NCBI RefSeq assembly: GCF_001949145.1
Contig: NW_019091461.1
Coordinates: 248,001-312,000, forward strand
Reading direction: 5' to 3'
Source: Acanthaster planci
Lineage: Eukaryota; Echinodermata; Asteroidea; Valvatida; Acanthasteridae
DNA length: 64,000 nucleotides
The translations under genes were made by a program, and so were the position numbers. Position 1 is the first letter of the stretch; each line of letters begins with the position of its first letter. Positions 1-12,800 of this stretch are shown in pieces. Under the pieces are notes generated by a model. The model saw only the letters and a list, made by a program, of their open reading frames with translations. It was not told the origin of the DNA and searched no databases.

Positions 1-399
1 AGTTAAGAGAAACAAATGAACCATTTATCTGTCTATGAGGCTCAGTTCAATTTGGAACTGAGTAGAACAATGTAAAGGCTCTGGGTCTTTCAAAGATGTA
101 ATCCAAAATAAGAAACATTGAAGGTTGTAAGCTATTTTAATCTTGGCTCATCCTGTTATTGCCGTGTTCCCAAAGTTTGGTCTAAATTTCATCCCATAGA
201 CACAGCAACAAAAAAGTAGCATGGTATTCTTGTGACAAAGATGGAGTTCAAAAAATATCATCTAACAGGTCTTTCAGTCTTTTAGGTTGAAGACCAAAAA
301 AATGTTCGGTTAATTAGTTTCAAAATGGATGACAAAATTTGCCAGTGTTATTGTGTTGTCTCATAACTGTTACCTGGCACTCTACATGACTGATCAATC

Positions 400-640
400 C
401 GCTCCGAGCGGAACAAAAGAGGGTGTCTTTTTTGGCACTCACCACATAGGTGCGCCATGAGGCATGCAAGTATATGCGCATATGACGCGGAGCATGCTGA
501 GTACGCATAACTTATTTACTCCGGCATGTATGGTCTTTGCGTACATGCAGAATGCCTGCAAGAACCCGCTTGTAACCACCTGTCTTTCTTTTTGCCAATT
601 GGGGGTGCACTTCAGCTTGGGGCGAATAGTCCTTGAAGTT
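400..640 (+). repeat. Dispersed repeat, copy 1
   Basis: Shares a collinear series of blocks with 52361-52607: CTCCGAGCxGAACAA, TTTTTTGGxACTCAC, GAGCATGCTxAGTAC, CTGTCTTTCTTTT and TTGGGGGTGCACTTCA. The two copies have clearly diverged. No coding capacity or terminal inverted repeat was seen. Confidence 0.7.
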
Positions 641-2649
641 GTTATTGGATTTATACCACCACAGTGATCTTAACTTGAACACTAATGATGTGTGAAAACG
701 TATATTAGATTTGGAGGATTTAGGACTTTATGATGAATGTGTATGAACTTGTTTGTCACTTAAAACACCTGTGAAATTTTCCAATTTCACAAAAAACATG
801 AGTTTCTCCAGCTCTGCTAACATTCACTCATAGTTTAGCACTCAAACTCACACAGACTTTCACTGTTAAAATTTGGGTAGCATCGTGCACCCGAGGTTTG
901 ACAAATAGATTTGTTTCCTTCCCAGCAATCAAGATTTGATTGCAACATGTGGAACCCAGTCGGTCTAACCCTCCTGTAGCGTATCATGGATAAATATCAA
1001 ATGGATGTTCATTTCCGCCGTTAAATAAACGCACTTCCTCCAAACTTTCAATAAAAGACTTTTGCTTAATCTCCCGACAATCTTAATTGTACATTTTCCT
1101 GAGAAATCCCTCATTGCCTCTGTGTGTTGGCTGTTTGTCACCAAACCTCGCTCTCAGTAGATATTGGGGCTGAACCACAAATATGGATTAGAGACACACC
1201 AAAAACTGATGCAATGCAGTTTTAAAGGAAACATGCAATCAAATTTTTATGACTTGAATACGTGCAGGAAAGTTTTCTTGCAGTGTTACTTTGACTTTCC
1301 ATATCCTCCAACATTTCGGTTTTTATTCTGATGAAATTTTCAATATTAATGATCCAAAAGTTGATGCCATCAAAGGCAGAATAGTTGTGGTCCCCATAGT
1401 GCACAAATACATATCACACTTTTCTACATTTTCTTGAATTGGGTGCCACTTTTTACTTATTGTGCTTGGTAGCTCGTTTTAACAATAATTATAGCCACTA
1501 TTTCTTCAAAACTTTGGGGGATGATTGTGAAGAACAGTTTTATCCTTTTTTAATGCTCTTTTAACAACTAAAGACTTGTGTGACCAAAGAAAATAGTTCC
1601 CTCTAAATTGTATTCATGAAAGGATTTTCTAACAATTGCAAAACTACCAGCTTCTTCACACTTTGAATAAAAAGAAGTATTGAGCTCTTGATAGTAATGT
1701 ATATGAAAACAAGTGGAGCTTAATGCCCACTGTGTGCTTCCCTCAGTGATTGATTGAGATGCTCTCTGTCCCAACTTACAGTTCAGTTGTTGTTGTTTAC
1801 AGCATGACAGCTTTTAAATTAAGCACAAAAGACTGGCCCCTGAAGAATGACTAAGGTGTTTATACTTTTACCATGCATGAAAAACACAGAAGGAATGTGA
1901 ATCTAATTTGACTAACCGTTAGTTTCTCATAAAAATTGATCTATTCTTAGAAACTGCTTCCTGGTGTGCAAAAAAAAATGTAGATGATCGATCTTATGTG
2001 ATTAAATTTCCCAGCTTCAGACATGGTTACAGCCACAAGGCTTGAAGGTGACGATATAGTCAAGTGTAAGCCAGTGGCATAGTATGGGGGAAGAAAAATG
2101 TAAACAAATCTCCCAATACGAAGAAACAGGAAGGATAAGAAACTGAACACATTGATGACCTAGCCTAAATCCAGTGTTATAATTGGAATGGAATGTGAAA
2201 TGGAACTGTATTGTATGACCAAAGCGGGCCTGCTTTGCAGTTGTGTATTTTCTTTTTTTGCAAATGACATGGGCTCCAGTTTCAAATTACAGGCAGCCCC
2301 ACTTTCCTATTTTTTTTTTTACTTACTAGGGAATTTCAACTAGCAAAACTATTAAATGGAAATCTGCTACCTCCACTGAAAAGGTTTGTTTCATTACTGG
2401 TGGTCATAAAAAGGAAGACCACTGCTTGATTTCATCTACATCGACTAAAAATGTAAAGGAACAATTTGAAAATCAAAGAGATACATATTTATCCTAAGAA
2501 AACTGTGGTGATAGCATTTGAGAGACTGCAGCCAATCTTGTTTGTGCTGCTTTTGTTTTCTGATTGTATGAACTAGAAATATGCTAATTTATCATCGAAC
2601 TTTATTTGTCTAGTCTCCCTCTTTTTCAATTGGTGAATTCCAATTCACA

Positions 2650-2690
2650 AAACACTTAACAATTTACAAAAAGTAAATTGTTAAGTGTTT
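2650..2690. repeat. Perfect 18-bp hairpin with 5-base loop
   Basis: AAACACTTAACAATTTAC (2650-2667), five A bases, then its exact reverse complement (2673-2690). A palindrome GTGAATTCCAATTCAC lies just before it (2632-2647). It may be the relic of a small inverted-repeat element. Confidence 0.6.
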
Positions 2691-3627
2691 GCGAGAATAT
2701 TTTTGGTGGTATTTGTGTATAAATATTGGTAAACTGTGATATACTTAGAGAAATAATATGTTGTGAAATATCGGGAGCTTTCATGTGGTAATGCCACTTT
2801 GCTTGGATTTTCTGTTTGCATTTCAAACAAATTTGGGACCACTGCACAATCAAGACTCCTAGTTGGACTGTGAAGATTTGTAGCCTGTGCATGTGGTTCA
2901 CAGTGCTGTGAATCAACATTGTACATACTTGCATGTCTATTGTGGTTATTTATGGTATTTAAATGGAAGTCGTCCATCAAGTCTACTGGAATGAAGACTT
3001 TTTTACGAGTAGCAAAACCTGCTGACAAGTTACCTTAAAAAGTCTGTCAAATTGTGTTTGTTAGTTGTTACCATAAGCAGAGAATTAGTTTGGGCCCAAA
3101 CTTGGCCCAGACTATCCACTCCCTGCCCCTCTACCCACCCCAAGACAGAAGTCCAGGGAGGGCTGGGCCAAAAACAGGAACCTGTATCAACCTGCATTGT
3201 TCAGAACTTAGGCAACAAGGTTAATTTTTACCATGGAGCTATCCATGTTTTTATGTATAGGTTGTAGTTGGGCAGATCATGAGTCAAAATGTGGTGGGAG
3301 GGGCAATTTGGAAAGGGGGTGTAGAAGGGCAAGATTTATTGAATTTCTTTGCGGCGAGCACTCATGGCCTTTCTGAGGGTTGAGACTAACATCTAGGGCT
3401 TTTGGGAGGAATAGGAAATAAACTTGGTCTTTCTATTTCAACTCCTTCTCCAAAATAAAATTCCCTTTGGGGGCCATGGCCCCTGTTTCCCCAACTTAGA
3501 TCAAACACTGAGCTGTAAGGGGCAAATGTGAGATTGCAACTACTATTGAGTTGAGAACACTTCATGAATCCTGTTCTATGAAGTGCCTGTGGCAACTGAG
3601 GATTCGTCTTCAATCCCATATGAGGAC

Positions 3628-3862
3628 AGGGGCAGATCCAGAAGGGCCTTGCCAAACTTTTCCCTGCCCCACCCCTCCCAACAAAAAAATGGGGGGGATG
3701 GGTAACAAAGACTATTTTGTGGTCTACTTTCATTTCCTTCCCTTTTTAAAACACACAAAAAGCCATGGAAGGGCCATAGAAGGTTACATTAAAAATCTGT
3801 TTGTTGTCCCCCCCCCAAAAAAGAAATAAGTCTTCCCCAAAAGATTCTTGATCTTCCCTTGC
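3628..3862. repeat. Diverged copy of the GGATCC-ended MITE-like family
   Basis: Left end GGGGCAGATCCAGAAGGGC and right end near AAAAGATTCTTGATCTTCCC correspond to the ends of the better preserved element at 57799-58058. The interior has G- and C-runs that create spurious open frames on both strands. Confidence 0.4.
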
Positions 3863-5770
3863 AAGAGGTCTCACTGAGGAAAATGACCAACCTGCATTCT
3901 CATTTGTTGTATCGAACGAAGACTCCGCATACACACATGGTAAAGCATTGATAATGTCTGCCAAAATGTTTCTTTTTTTCCTATAGGGAAGCTGTATGAT
4001 ATATTCACAAATTAATTTAAGTATGCTGTAAAGATATATTTTAACTTGTATTTACTTAAACATTCATTTACTTGACTGCCCCCCTCCAAATGGTATTAAT
4101 CCAGTGCCTTTAATTTTTTTAAGTTGGCCCAGTTTTTATTGTAGGATCATTTGAATAATTGTTTTGTTTGGTCTATTGTTTATGACAAATCATTGCAAGT
4201 TAACCTTCCCTCTTATTTTTACTCACTCCTAAAAGTCTGTTACTTTGTACTTGTCTTTTTATTAATAAGAAAGATACTAAGTTTGTTGTTGAGGATCTTG
4301 AAATTTTATTAACAAGGCATTTTCTAAAAAGGAATATCAAACGGGCACTAGCTGCTGAGCCACAGCATCCATCTTCCCTAGACCACTTTTGACACCCCCC
4401 CCCAACACTACCAAGAAAGCTTCAGGGCCAGAAGGTTAGGCCAGAAGGTCAACCTAAAAAATGTTTTGGGGCCTGTAAGCTGCCCTGTGACGTCAAACTT
4501 CTCAGTCTCACCTAGAGTGCCATGACTGGAATGACCGTATATGGGCATTTCAAGTCTGTGATGTCACAATGGTACAAGTGGGCGGGTTGCAGTGCAGAGG
4601 CATGTCAGCTTATTATGGTCACCGACCCATGAGCGTTTCGATTCTATATTAATTTTAATGACCGATCCCCTGCCTTCTGTGGTCCTTTAACCACAAAACA
4701 AGGTCATTTTCACTTTCTCTGGTACTAGGTAGATGATTTTTTTTCAATAAAAAAAAAAGTGGACATTCTTCCTTTGTACCTTGTTTGTAAACCGAATGTT
4801 TAAGGCCTAATTAGTTGCTTTTCAAGTCCACTGAAACCTTTGTAGGAAAAATAGAGGTGGGTGGATGACTAATCTCTGTTTTGAAAGCTTCAACACTTTT
4901 TAGAGACCACTGTGATCAGGGCTCACCACTCCCACCACTGTGGTACTTTGTTAGCTTTACCAGGAAAGACAGGTTTCAGAAGTAATTAATTTGAACAGTC
5001 TAAGAACACTCCATCTGACGAAGATGGATTTTCTGTCTGCTCTGTGTTTTTGAAAATGGTGTTTCCTTAGCCCTGCCTTCGCCAATCTACCATTCCCCTG
5101 AGTTTTAGAAAAGTAGAAAGTTTTCTAGTGCTCTCTGCTCTGGAATGTCAACATGCTGACAATCCTTTAGAAAGGAAAACCAAATGAACTCCTCACGCAG
5201 TAGACATGCACGTGCACCTCTCTCACTCCTTCCAGTTGCTCAAGTGGTGCTGCTGTTCTCTTAAATTGGCTCCATGGTCAGTCTTGCTTCAATTTCTAAA
5301 TTCCAAAGGAGGCAATCAGATGTTTCCGGTCCATTCTTTAAATAACTCTAATTGGATACTGAATCAGCATGGCATGCAAACCAAATAATCATGGATATTC
5401 TCGTGACAAGTTATATCTGATGCCTGTGTATGTAGATAGGCTCCCCGAGGCGAGTCCTATATAAAGATTTGATTAATAGTGTAAACAGTGATTGACTTCT
5501 TCTGTTTTAGCAGAGCACTTTCTTTACTGGTGACCTTTTCTGGTGTGTAGATTTTCATTTTCAAGTTCATCATTCGTCAGTATTAGCATGTTAAAAGAAA
5601 ATGTATCAGTAATGCGGAGGCCAAGCTAAACACTTGCCCATCCCACCCCAACCCTACCTGCCCCTTTCTACCGCACCTCTGTGCAGTCTCACTCTCCACC
5701 CCTACCTCCTCAGCTGTCCACCCTTGCACATCCTGCATGTATCTGATCCTTTTCACCTGCCCACATCCCA

Positions 5771-5998
5771 CCCCTCTCTGTCCTTGCCTACCCTCTCCCC
5801 AACCACCCCTCTCTACCCTTGCACACCCCTACCCATTTTTTCTCCACCCCTGTATGCCCTCTACCCCTTCCTCATCCCACCCCTCTCTGTCCTTGCCTAC
5901 CCTCTCCCCAACCATTCCCAACCACCCCTCTCTACCCTTGCACACCCCTACCCATTTTTTCTCCACCCCTGTATGCCCTCTACCCCTTCCTCATCCCA
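5771..5998 (+). repeat. C-rich tandem duplication, 109-bp unit
   Basis: The second copy (5880-5998) repeats the first (5771-5879) with a short insertion (about 10 bases, CATTCCCAAC type). The sequence is pyrimidine-rich, so long open frames across it are not genes. Confidence 0.8.
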
Positions 5999-8554
5999 AA
6001 CCTCTCCCTTCTCCACCTCCAGGGGCACAGATTTGAGTCTGCAAGTGGGAGGAATGCCGATAAGATTCAAAACTCCCAATTGGAAAGATGAATTGCCAAC
6101 GTTATGGAAATGTTTGTATGCTCTTTATTTTGTCCAAGACTAAAAAAACAGCCTACTGAAAATCACAGATTGACAGGGCTCTGGCAGGGATCCAGATAAC
6201 ATGTTCATGATAGTAGCAAACCTTTGTGTTTACTTATCTTGCACGTCTTGTATTGCTGATAGTAATAGTTTACATAGCTGTGGTAGGACCCCGGCCTGAG
6301 AACAATTTTATGAAATTCCTGCCTGTTATCTGGTAATTCTCACTGGAGAGTTTCAAGCATTTAACATGCCTGATGTCAGATTACCAGACATTGTTTTGTG
6401 ACAGTGACAGATCTGCTTTTTTTATTACAGTGCACCTTCATGCCATTGGCAAATGATCATTCTTAAAGCTACTTGACCATCATTCACAAACTGACAGCCA
6501 TGGTACGTTGTTGGCTCAAAATGATATTCATTCGTGTACATCATTCCAACATGCTATGAAAAGGGCATTCCACACATATTTGTAAGACTTATCAACACTA
6601 TCTCACTCTTTGCTCATTTGCCTGACTTCTTTTGAGTATTTGGAGGACAGATTCTATAGTACAGTTTTCCAATTGTTAGCTTTTTCATACAACTTTGTTT
6701 TTCCGTCAAAAGCATGTCCCATATTTTTAATGAAAATATTTTTTGTGCTGCCAATAAGTGATCCATAGATAGAGGGCTCACTTCCCATACCGTATAGACT
6801 GAATTCACATCTTCTCATCAGTACCATGGCAATATTCCATACCTTGTGTGTGTGCCAGGTGTGGCTCCATGGCTTCATGACAGATTCCATGTTCATTTTC
6901 AAATATTTACCCCCATTGGAGCCAAGTTGGGACCACAGAGAGGTACTTCTAACTTTGTATAAATTTGTGAAACCTGAAGGCTGAAGCTAGAGCTATTGAC
7001 CAAGTCCAGGTTTGCACTCAGTATCAGTGATTGTGGACATGCTGATGGTAAAAAGGGCGCCCTCTTTGACAGCTGGGTTTACAGGACTCTTCCGGGTACA
7101 GTCCACTAATTCAAGCCCCATTGAAAACAATGTAAAATCAGCACTGTTCCGGGCCCAATAACATGCATGCCAACATCCCTGAGATTTCTGAAACAAAAAT
7201 GAAATTCTTGTCTGGTCACTAATCTTTCAATTTCTTTTCAATTTTTTGTGGGCTAACCACTTACGTTTTTAATTATTCCCACAAAACAAAATCACCCCCC
7301 CCCCAAAAAGAGATTTTTCCGAAGTCTGATTGCAGCCATTTTTCAAGTGGCAACCCTCAACTTTCTCAGGCACTTAGGACCATTTTTCAACCATAGGTTT
7401 TAGCCAGTCTGCTCTCATATGAAAGCTCAAACACCCAGGGAGTTGATCTTGGCAATGATTTACACAATCTCACCATTTTGGGGGCCAAACAATGTCCTTT
7501 TTCAAAAGATACTGTGGGGGGGCACTTTTAATGCTAATGAGCTGGCCAGAAATTTTCACTTGAATTAGTGGAATGCACCCTTCCACTACACAGAGACAAT
7601 CTAAAAAAGTGTGTACAGTTCACAGACATGCTGCACTTTAATTCATATTTCTTCATAATAATAATTATATTCAATAATAATATGTTTATTTTCTCAATGT
7701 TTTCAAAGCAGTTCTGTTCTTCCTGTTTCCCCTTCAAATTAAGGTATTTATCAACTTTGTGAGAGGTTTTGTTGATTAAAGATGAACTGAAATTCTTTCA
7801 AAGTGAAGAAAGGGATTCAGTATTTCGAAAACGAAATTAGTTCAGGGGATGTGTCATGCGCACACATTTCTTATAAACATAATTTGCATAATAATAAAGT
7901 TATGCTCTGGGTAGAAAATGTAGATATATTTACTTTTTCAGAGTATTGAATGACAGCTGGAAATAGGTCAAGTTGAAGGCAGGCTGAGGTCTCAAATCCG
8001 AAAAATAAGTTGGTACTCATAGTGGGGAGCATCTCACCATAGAGTACCGAAGTAAATACATCACGCACACAATTAGTGTGTAAAAGGCATTAGCACGAGA
8101 ACCAGCGCGTGAACCAACACTTTCTGGTTCACAGTGACGCCACACTTTGGTACTCTATTGTATAGCATAAATGCAGATCTCAGTATTACTCATGTTGTAC
8201 TGTTGGAACACTCTTGAGGATGATGCAGACTTGTTTGCTTGCGTACTGTATTTTTTATTTTTCAACTTACGACTCCACCTTCCCCCCTGACATTTACATT
8301 CTATTTTGTCTGAGTATAATGCCGAGTGATTTGAATCAAGTTGAGTCTAATTTTTACTCTTGTTAGAGTTACCGTTACCAAAAGGATTATCAAAGAGAGT
8401 TGTATTTACAAATATAAATATTTCTTAGCTTTTATTGTAGTCTGGTTACCTTTGATCAATCTGCAGTTGCTACTTTACCAAGCTGGTTGTTAAACTTGTA
8501 ACCACCCCTTGGCTTTTTTTACAAAGTTAGCTAATTGTCACCACACTATGGTCG

Positions 8555-11500
8555 TTACCAGTTTCCTCCATGGTCAATGGCGTTGAGATGAAATTTTTGA
8601 TTATCTGTTAGTTGTTGTAGCACAACATTGCGTTTCTCCAAGCATTCTTGGTAGCCATGGTTACTGAGCCAACCGCATCCCCTGTTGTGGTTTTGTACAC
8701 AACTTGCATATGATGCCTCGCAATCAGCTATGCCAATACTAAGGTGTGTATAGGAAGTATAAGTACACCCATGGAAGTAGTCCAGTGGTCCTTGAGGCAG
8801 TGGATGAGATACTGGACTGGGTGACTCGATTCGCACCTGTAGGGGAGAAGAGATATAGTGTTAGTGAACAGAGTTTTGAATGCTTGAGGGAAAAGAAGTT
8901 TGTTCAGAATAGATTCATGCATGCTCTTCTTGTATACTGTTTGGGAAGACCCCATAGTAAATGCTTTTCAAATCATAAGAAGGACTCATGATCAACCTGT
9001 TTAAAGTCCTGCAGACCTTTTAATTTGCCTGTGTTATCTGATGTGCATATTTAAATCCAGCAAAAGGTGTGTACACAGTAACAAAGAAAAGTAAAGTGCT
9101 AACTGGGAAAGGTAAAGAGACTGGCAAAGTTGAGACATGCCGATCAGACTTGAAGGTTTGCATTTGCATCCTGTGGTGAACTTTCTGTGTGACTCAGCAA
9201 GGGTCTGAGAGTAGAACTTGCTGATGTGGTGTGCTTACTCAAACATTCGACATTCTTCATAAACATCACCATCTGAAATTTTTTGTCAGAAGTTTCAATG
9301 TTTTGTAGAGTAAGTAAGTGTTAATAAATTTGGCTCATCCGAAATGAAGCTATCCTCAGCTGTTGTGATTTCATTTCCCGACCAACGAACTGTGGAGCAT
9401 CCTGTTGTGTTTTAATTAGAAATATGCAATAACAGTGGTAATTTATGAAAAGGTGCTCAGTCAGCCATACACCGACAATTTCGACTTAATTGCTGATATT
9501 ACGGAGAACAAGAGTCATCACATGGAGAATCATCAGAGGAAATCTAATCTTGTAACACCTAGTCATTGTTCCTTCCGTCAAACTAGCATCTTCTAATTGA
9601 GGTATTCATTCAGAGCATTCTAGTGGAATCACTAGCCCATTCACTAATTAATCAGGACCTCTGAACCAGAAACTCATAATTAAATGTTTTTAACAGCATC
9701 CCTGTTATCAGCTTTATCCGATCTTGAACTGTGCCATTGAATTAATATCTGCAATGTTTCGCCATCTGCTCTCTCCATCGTACTATGTGGACACAGTTTA
9801 CACCCATCTGACCATATGCCTGTCTTTTACGCAATCCCCACCCACATCTACCCACAACCTCCCCCTTCTACTTCTACTATGTGGACACAGTTTTCACCCA
9901 TCTGACCATATGCCTGTCTTTTACGCAATCCCCACCCACATCTACGCACAACCTCCCCCTTCCCCTTTTGCTATACTTGGGAGGGAATTCGCAAAAGATC
10001 AAATGTATGTGGTTGTGCGTTATCAGTGTTCTTTCCAGTTAACTTGAACACAGACAGGTGGGAGATCTAATTATACATGTCTCTGTTGAATAAATCAAGG
10101 CAGTGGTTACTTCAAGCTTGCTGTGAGAGGGAAGACTGAATAAAAGTTTTCTCCCTCGTTGGTATTTGTTGGCCATTTTGATTGAGCTGTAGAGTGCACC
10201 ACTTGCTAAGTAAAGAACATAATTTGCTTTGCAAGAACTTGTTACCAGGCAAACTACGGTGCTGTTTGTATTGGTTGTGACTGGTTCCCAGCCATTAAAC
10301 ATATTCTTAACAAGCAAATTTGTTCCCCAGTTGTTTCTGCTTAGCATTTCTATTAAATTGGGCCAACTTTAACACAAAGAAAGGTATTTAGATGGCAGTC
10401 CTGAATTGTTTGGTTGGTTGGTCAAACTACTCATTTGAAACCAATATTCAGCTGACAGGTATTGACATGTGATACAGTCGGTATTGCTTTTGGAGGGGTG
10501 TGGGTTCCTCCTCTCTAAATCCAACAAAGCGAAACTATAGAGATGCACTATATGATGTAAGTGAAAATCACTCTGCATTAATATTGAAATTGTCTGAAAA
10601 AGAACCCCTTCCACTGGACATTCGAGTGAAATCTTCATCTATTGGAGTGAACAAATTTCATATTCATCCATTAGTCTGGTTTCCAGTCAAAGAAAGAGTG
10701 AATTTTCACTGTTGGAAATCTGGAGAGTAGAAGCTGAAAAGAAACTATGATTTCTGTGTTGGTCTTGTCATGTATAATATATTTGAAAAGCATACAAGGT
10801 TCCAAACAGATTGCCCCATCTCACGGTTTGTACAGTTGTGTTCATTTGTAAGAAATTGTGAAAATAATGATTGGCCCCTTACCATGCAGTTGGTGCAGTG
10901 TTTCATATACAGATGTTTGATTCCCTGGCGTTGTGGTCTGGTCACGGACTGCCACTCAGCAACCCAGTTGCATACACTTAAATACATTTGGCCATCAATC
11001 ACCTCACCTACAAGCATAAAGAATTCAATATCATCTTGGAGACAATAGGGGTTACTTTCCCATAAGGGTAGAAAGTTTTATTTCTACAAAAACAAACTTG
11101 CTAAAACTTTTTTTGGGGAAGGGGGCTATCTTTCTTTTGTCCAATGTTATCGGAAAATTATATAAGAGGTAAAGGATAAAAACAGAAAAGTAACTTTTAT
11201 TTACTCTATGAATACAAGTCCCATCTTGGGTATGGGTATCAGTGACTTTACTCCCTATGAACATCTGATTGAGGGGGAGGGAGACTATGGGGGCTACACC
11301 TGCCCCAAAAGGAACAAAACTGTCTTGGGGAGAAATAACAAGAATAACTCAACTGTGGGGAACTGTGTCACTCCCTTTTTGGAGAATGTAAAAAGCCTCA
11401 AAATTTCGCCTCACAGCTCAGAAGGCCACAAAATGTAAAATGCAAGACATTTTAAATGTTAGGGGGCCCCTCAAACAATTTCGGCCCCCCAAAGTTTAGT

Positions 11501-12800
11501 TTTCAGATCAGCCCTTCCCGATGAATGCGCTATATCCAACTCACCTGTGATGAGATATGTTTTGGATTGTGTTAACTCTGGAACCCCGCACAGTGCCTCT
11601 GATGCTGGTGTGATGAGCTTAACTTTCCGACCTATCCCACCATCCACCTGATCTTTGAAGACCCTCTGTACTTGAATTTGGTACTCAAATTGTCCAGGCA
11701 AGCTGGTGGCTGATTGGAAAGGGGATTTTCCCAAGACCTTTCCTCGGAAGACTGAATTGAAAAAGATATAGGAAGCACTTTGTTAGTTTTTCACACAAGT
11801 GCGAAAACGAAAAACAGGTCCACAAAGCTTTGAGCCTGAGCCAAATCCAATTCCATATTGTCCGAGACCAAGCCTAGTCATGATGGTCGTCACAGCTACA
11901 TAAAATCAATTAGTAGACTGATGATTGGAACTACAAGTGAATGAATTATTCACCCATGATGATTTTGCACATGCCCACAGCAAGGACACCAAATAGGTCT
12001 CTTTTTATTCATACCTACTCCACTAGCAAGGTAAAGATATCTAGAGACATTTTACCTCCTCAAGAGTTACTGTGTGATCAAACAGAAGAAACTGGGTTGT
12101 GTTTAAACATTATTTTAACTTGTTTCTCGAGGACTTTCCAAACATAGCTTTAAGAACTCAATTTGAGTCCAACAAGTTGTTGGAGTCCACCACTAGCTGA
12201 GTCCAAGTCAAATGTAGTCAAATGGCTTCAAGTCTTAGCTGAATCAGATGTTTTAAGGGGGGAGAGGACTTAATGTCCTCACATGGACTGCCTAATTCAT
12301 GTCACATAGTTTGGAAAGAAATGGTCAGTTTTCCATTCATTTTTTTATTTGAAGTAAGGATTCAAGCATGAAAAAGCAATCCACAGCAACTTGATTTCTT
12401 GAGGAACAGCAACAGATTTGACTGTCTATCATTTCATTTGCTGAATCTGTTGGTGTTACCATTTCTTAAAAATTAAAATTTTGTTACTTCACACAAAATA
12501 ATCAGATTCTGCTGTCTGGGAAAATAAACATTTGATACGAAACCTGCAATGAGGAAAGTAAATTTGATGTCACTAAATGTCATTGAGACTGATTTGTAAT
12601 CGGATTAGCTAATTGCAACGGATGAGTTGAAATGTAGAATCACACAAGAAACCGTAAACCTACTTACCAAAATTGGCATCACATACATATTGTTGGGGAT
12701 GCCTCTTCTGACAGGTGCAGCTCCACACTGGCGAAATGGATACAGCTATAATTATACTGATTGAAAGAACAGCCAGAAGGTTTGCAATAAGGGCAGACAT
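8555..12800 (-). CDS. TIMP: TIMP-A: TIMP family protein, canonical CTC N terminus
   Basis: Secreted TIMP family protein; the netrin-like N-domain of family members plugs the active site of matrix metalloproteinases. Exons (transcription order): 12668-12800, 11545-11751, 10883-11007, 8555-8836, phases 1, 1, 0; 248 residues. Residues 1-27 are a hydrophobic signal peptide, with V25 and S27 at -3/-1, so the mature protein starts CTCQKRHPQQYVC, the canonical Cys1-X-Cys3 with Cys13. ALCGVP (Cys70 type), SVCNWV (Cys99 type) and HCTNC follow. The last exon opens after TTCTCCCCTACAG and has HGC, DCE, SCV, GCGW and QEC, but lacks the PCxxxxC pair (Cys132-Cys137). It shares an extra DCE...C pair with B and E. 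A TATA-like TATAAAT lies about 27 bases upstream of the ATG, and AATAAA (8431-8436 on the minus strand) 119 bases past the stop. Most likely a working inhibitor N-domain with a modified C-domain. Confidence 0.95.
9781..9968 (+). repeat. Tandem duplication, 94-bp unit (TIMP-A intron 3)
   Basis: TACTATGTGGACACAGTTT starts at 9781 and again at 9875; the two units are nearly identical to CACAACCTCCCCCTTC. It lies inside the intron between the last two TIMP-A exons. Confidence 0.85.

Larger units (their letters stand above)
641..8430. other. Intron DNA left of TIMP-A, no gene seen
   Basis: Apart from the hairpin, C-rich duplication and repeat copies listed, no exon of either gene family was recognised on either strand. 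Open frames are short, of skewed composition and without splice support. C- and G-runs near 3800, 4394 and 7290 mark further degenerate repeats. Confidence 0.5.

Noticed and set aside
2681-3028. Minus-strand open frame of 115 codons
   Set aside because: No similarity to TIMP or other recognised family, spans the perfect hairpin at 2650-2690, no splice or regulatory support.
5634-6143. Plus-strand open frame of 169 codons rich in Pro/Leu/Ser
   Set aside because: Produced by the C-rich tandem duplication; several frames are open at once.
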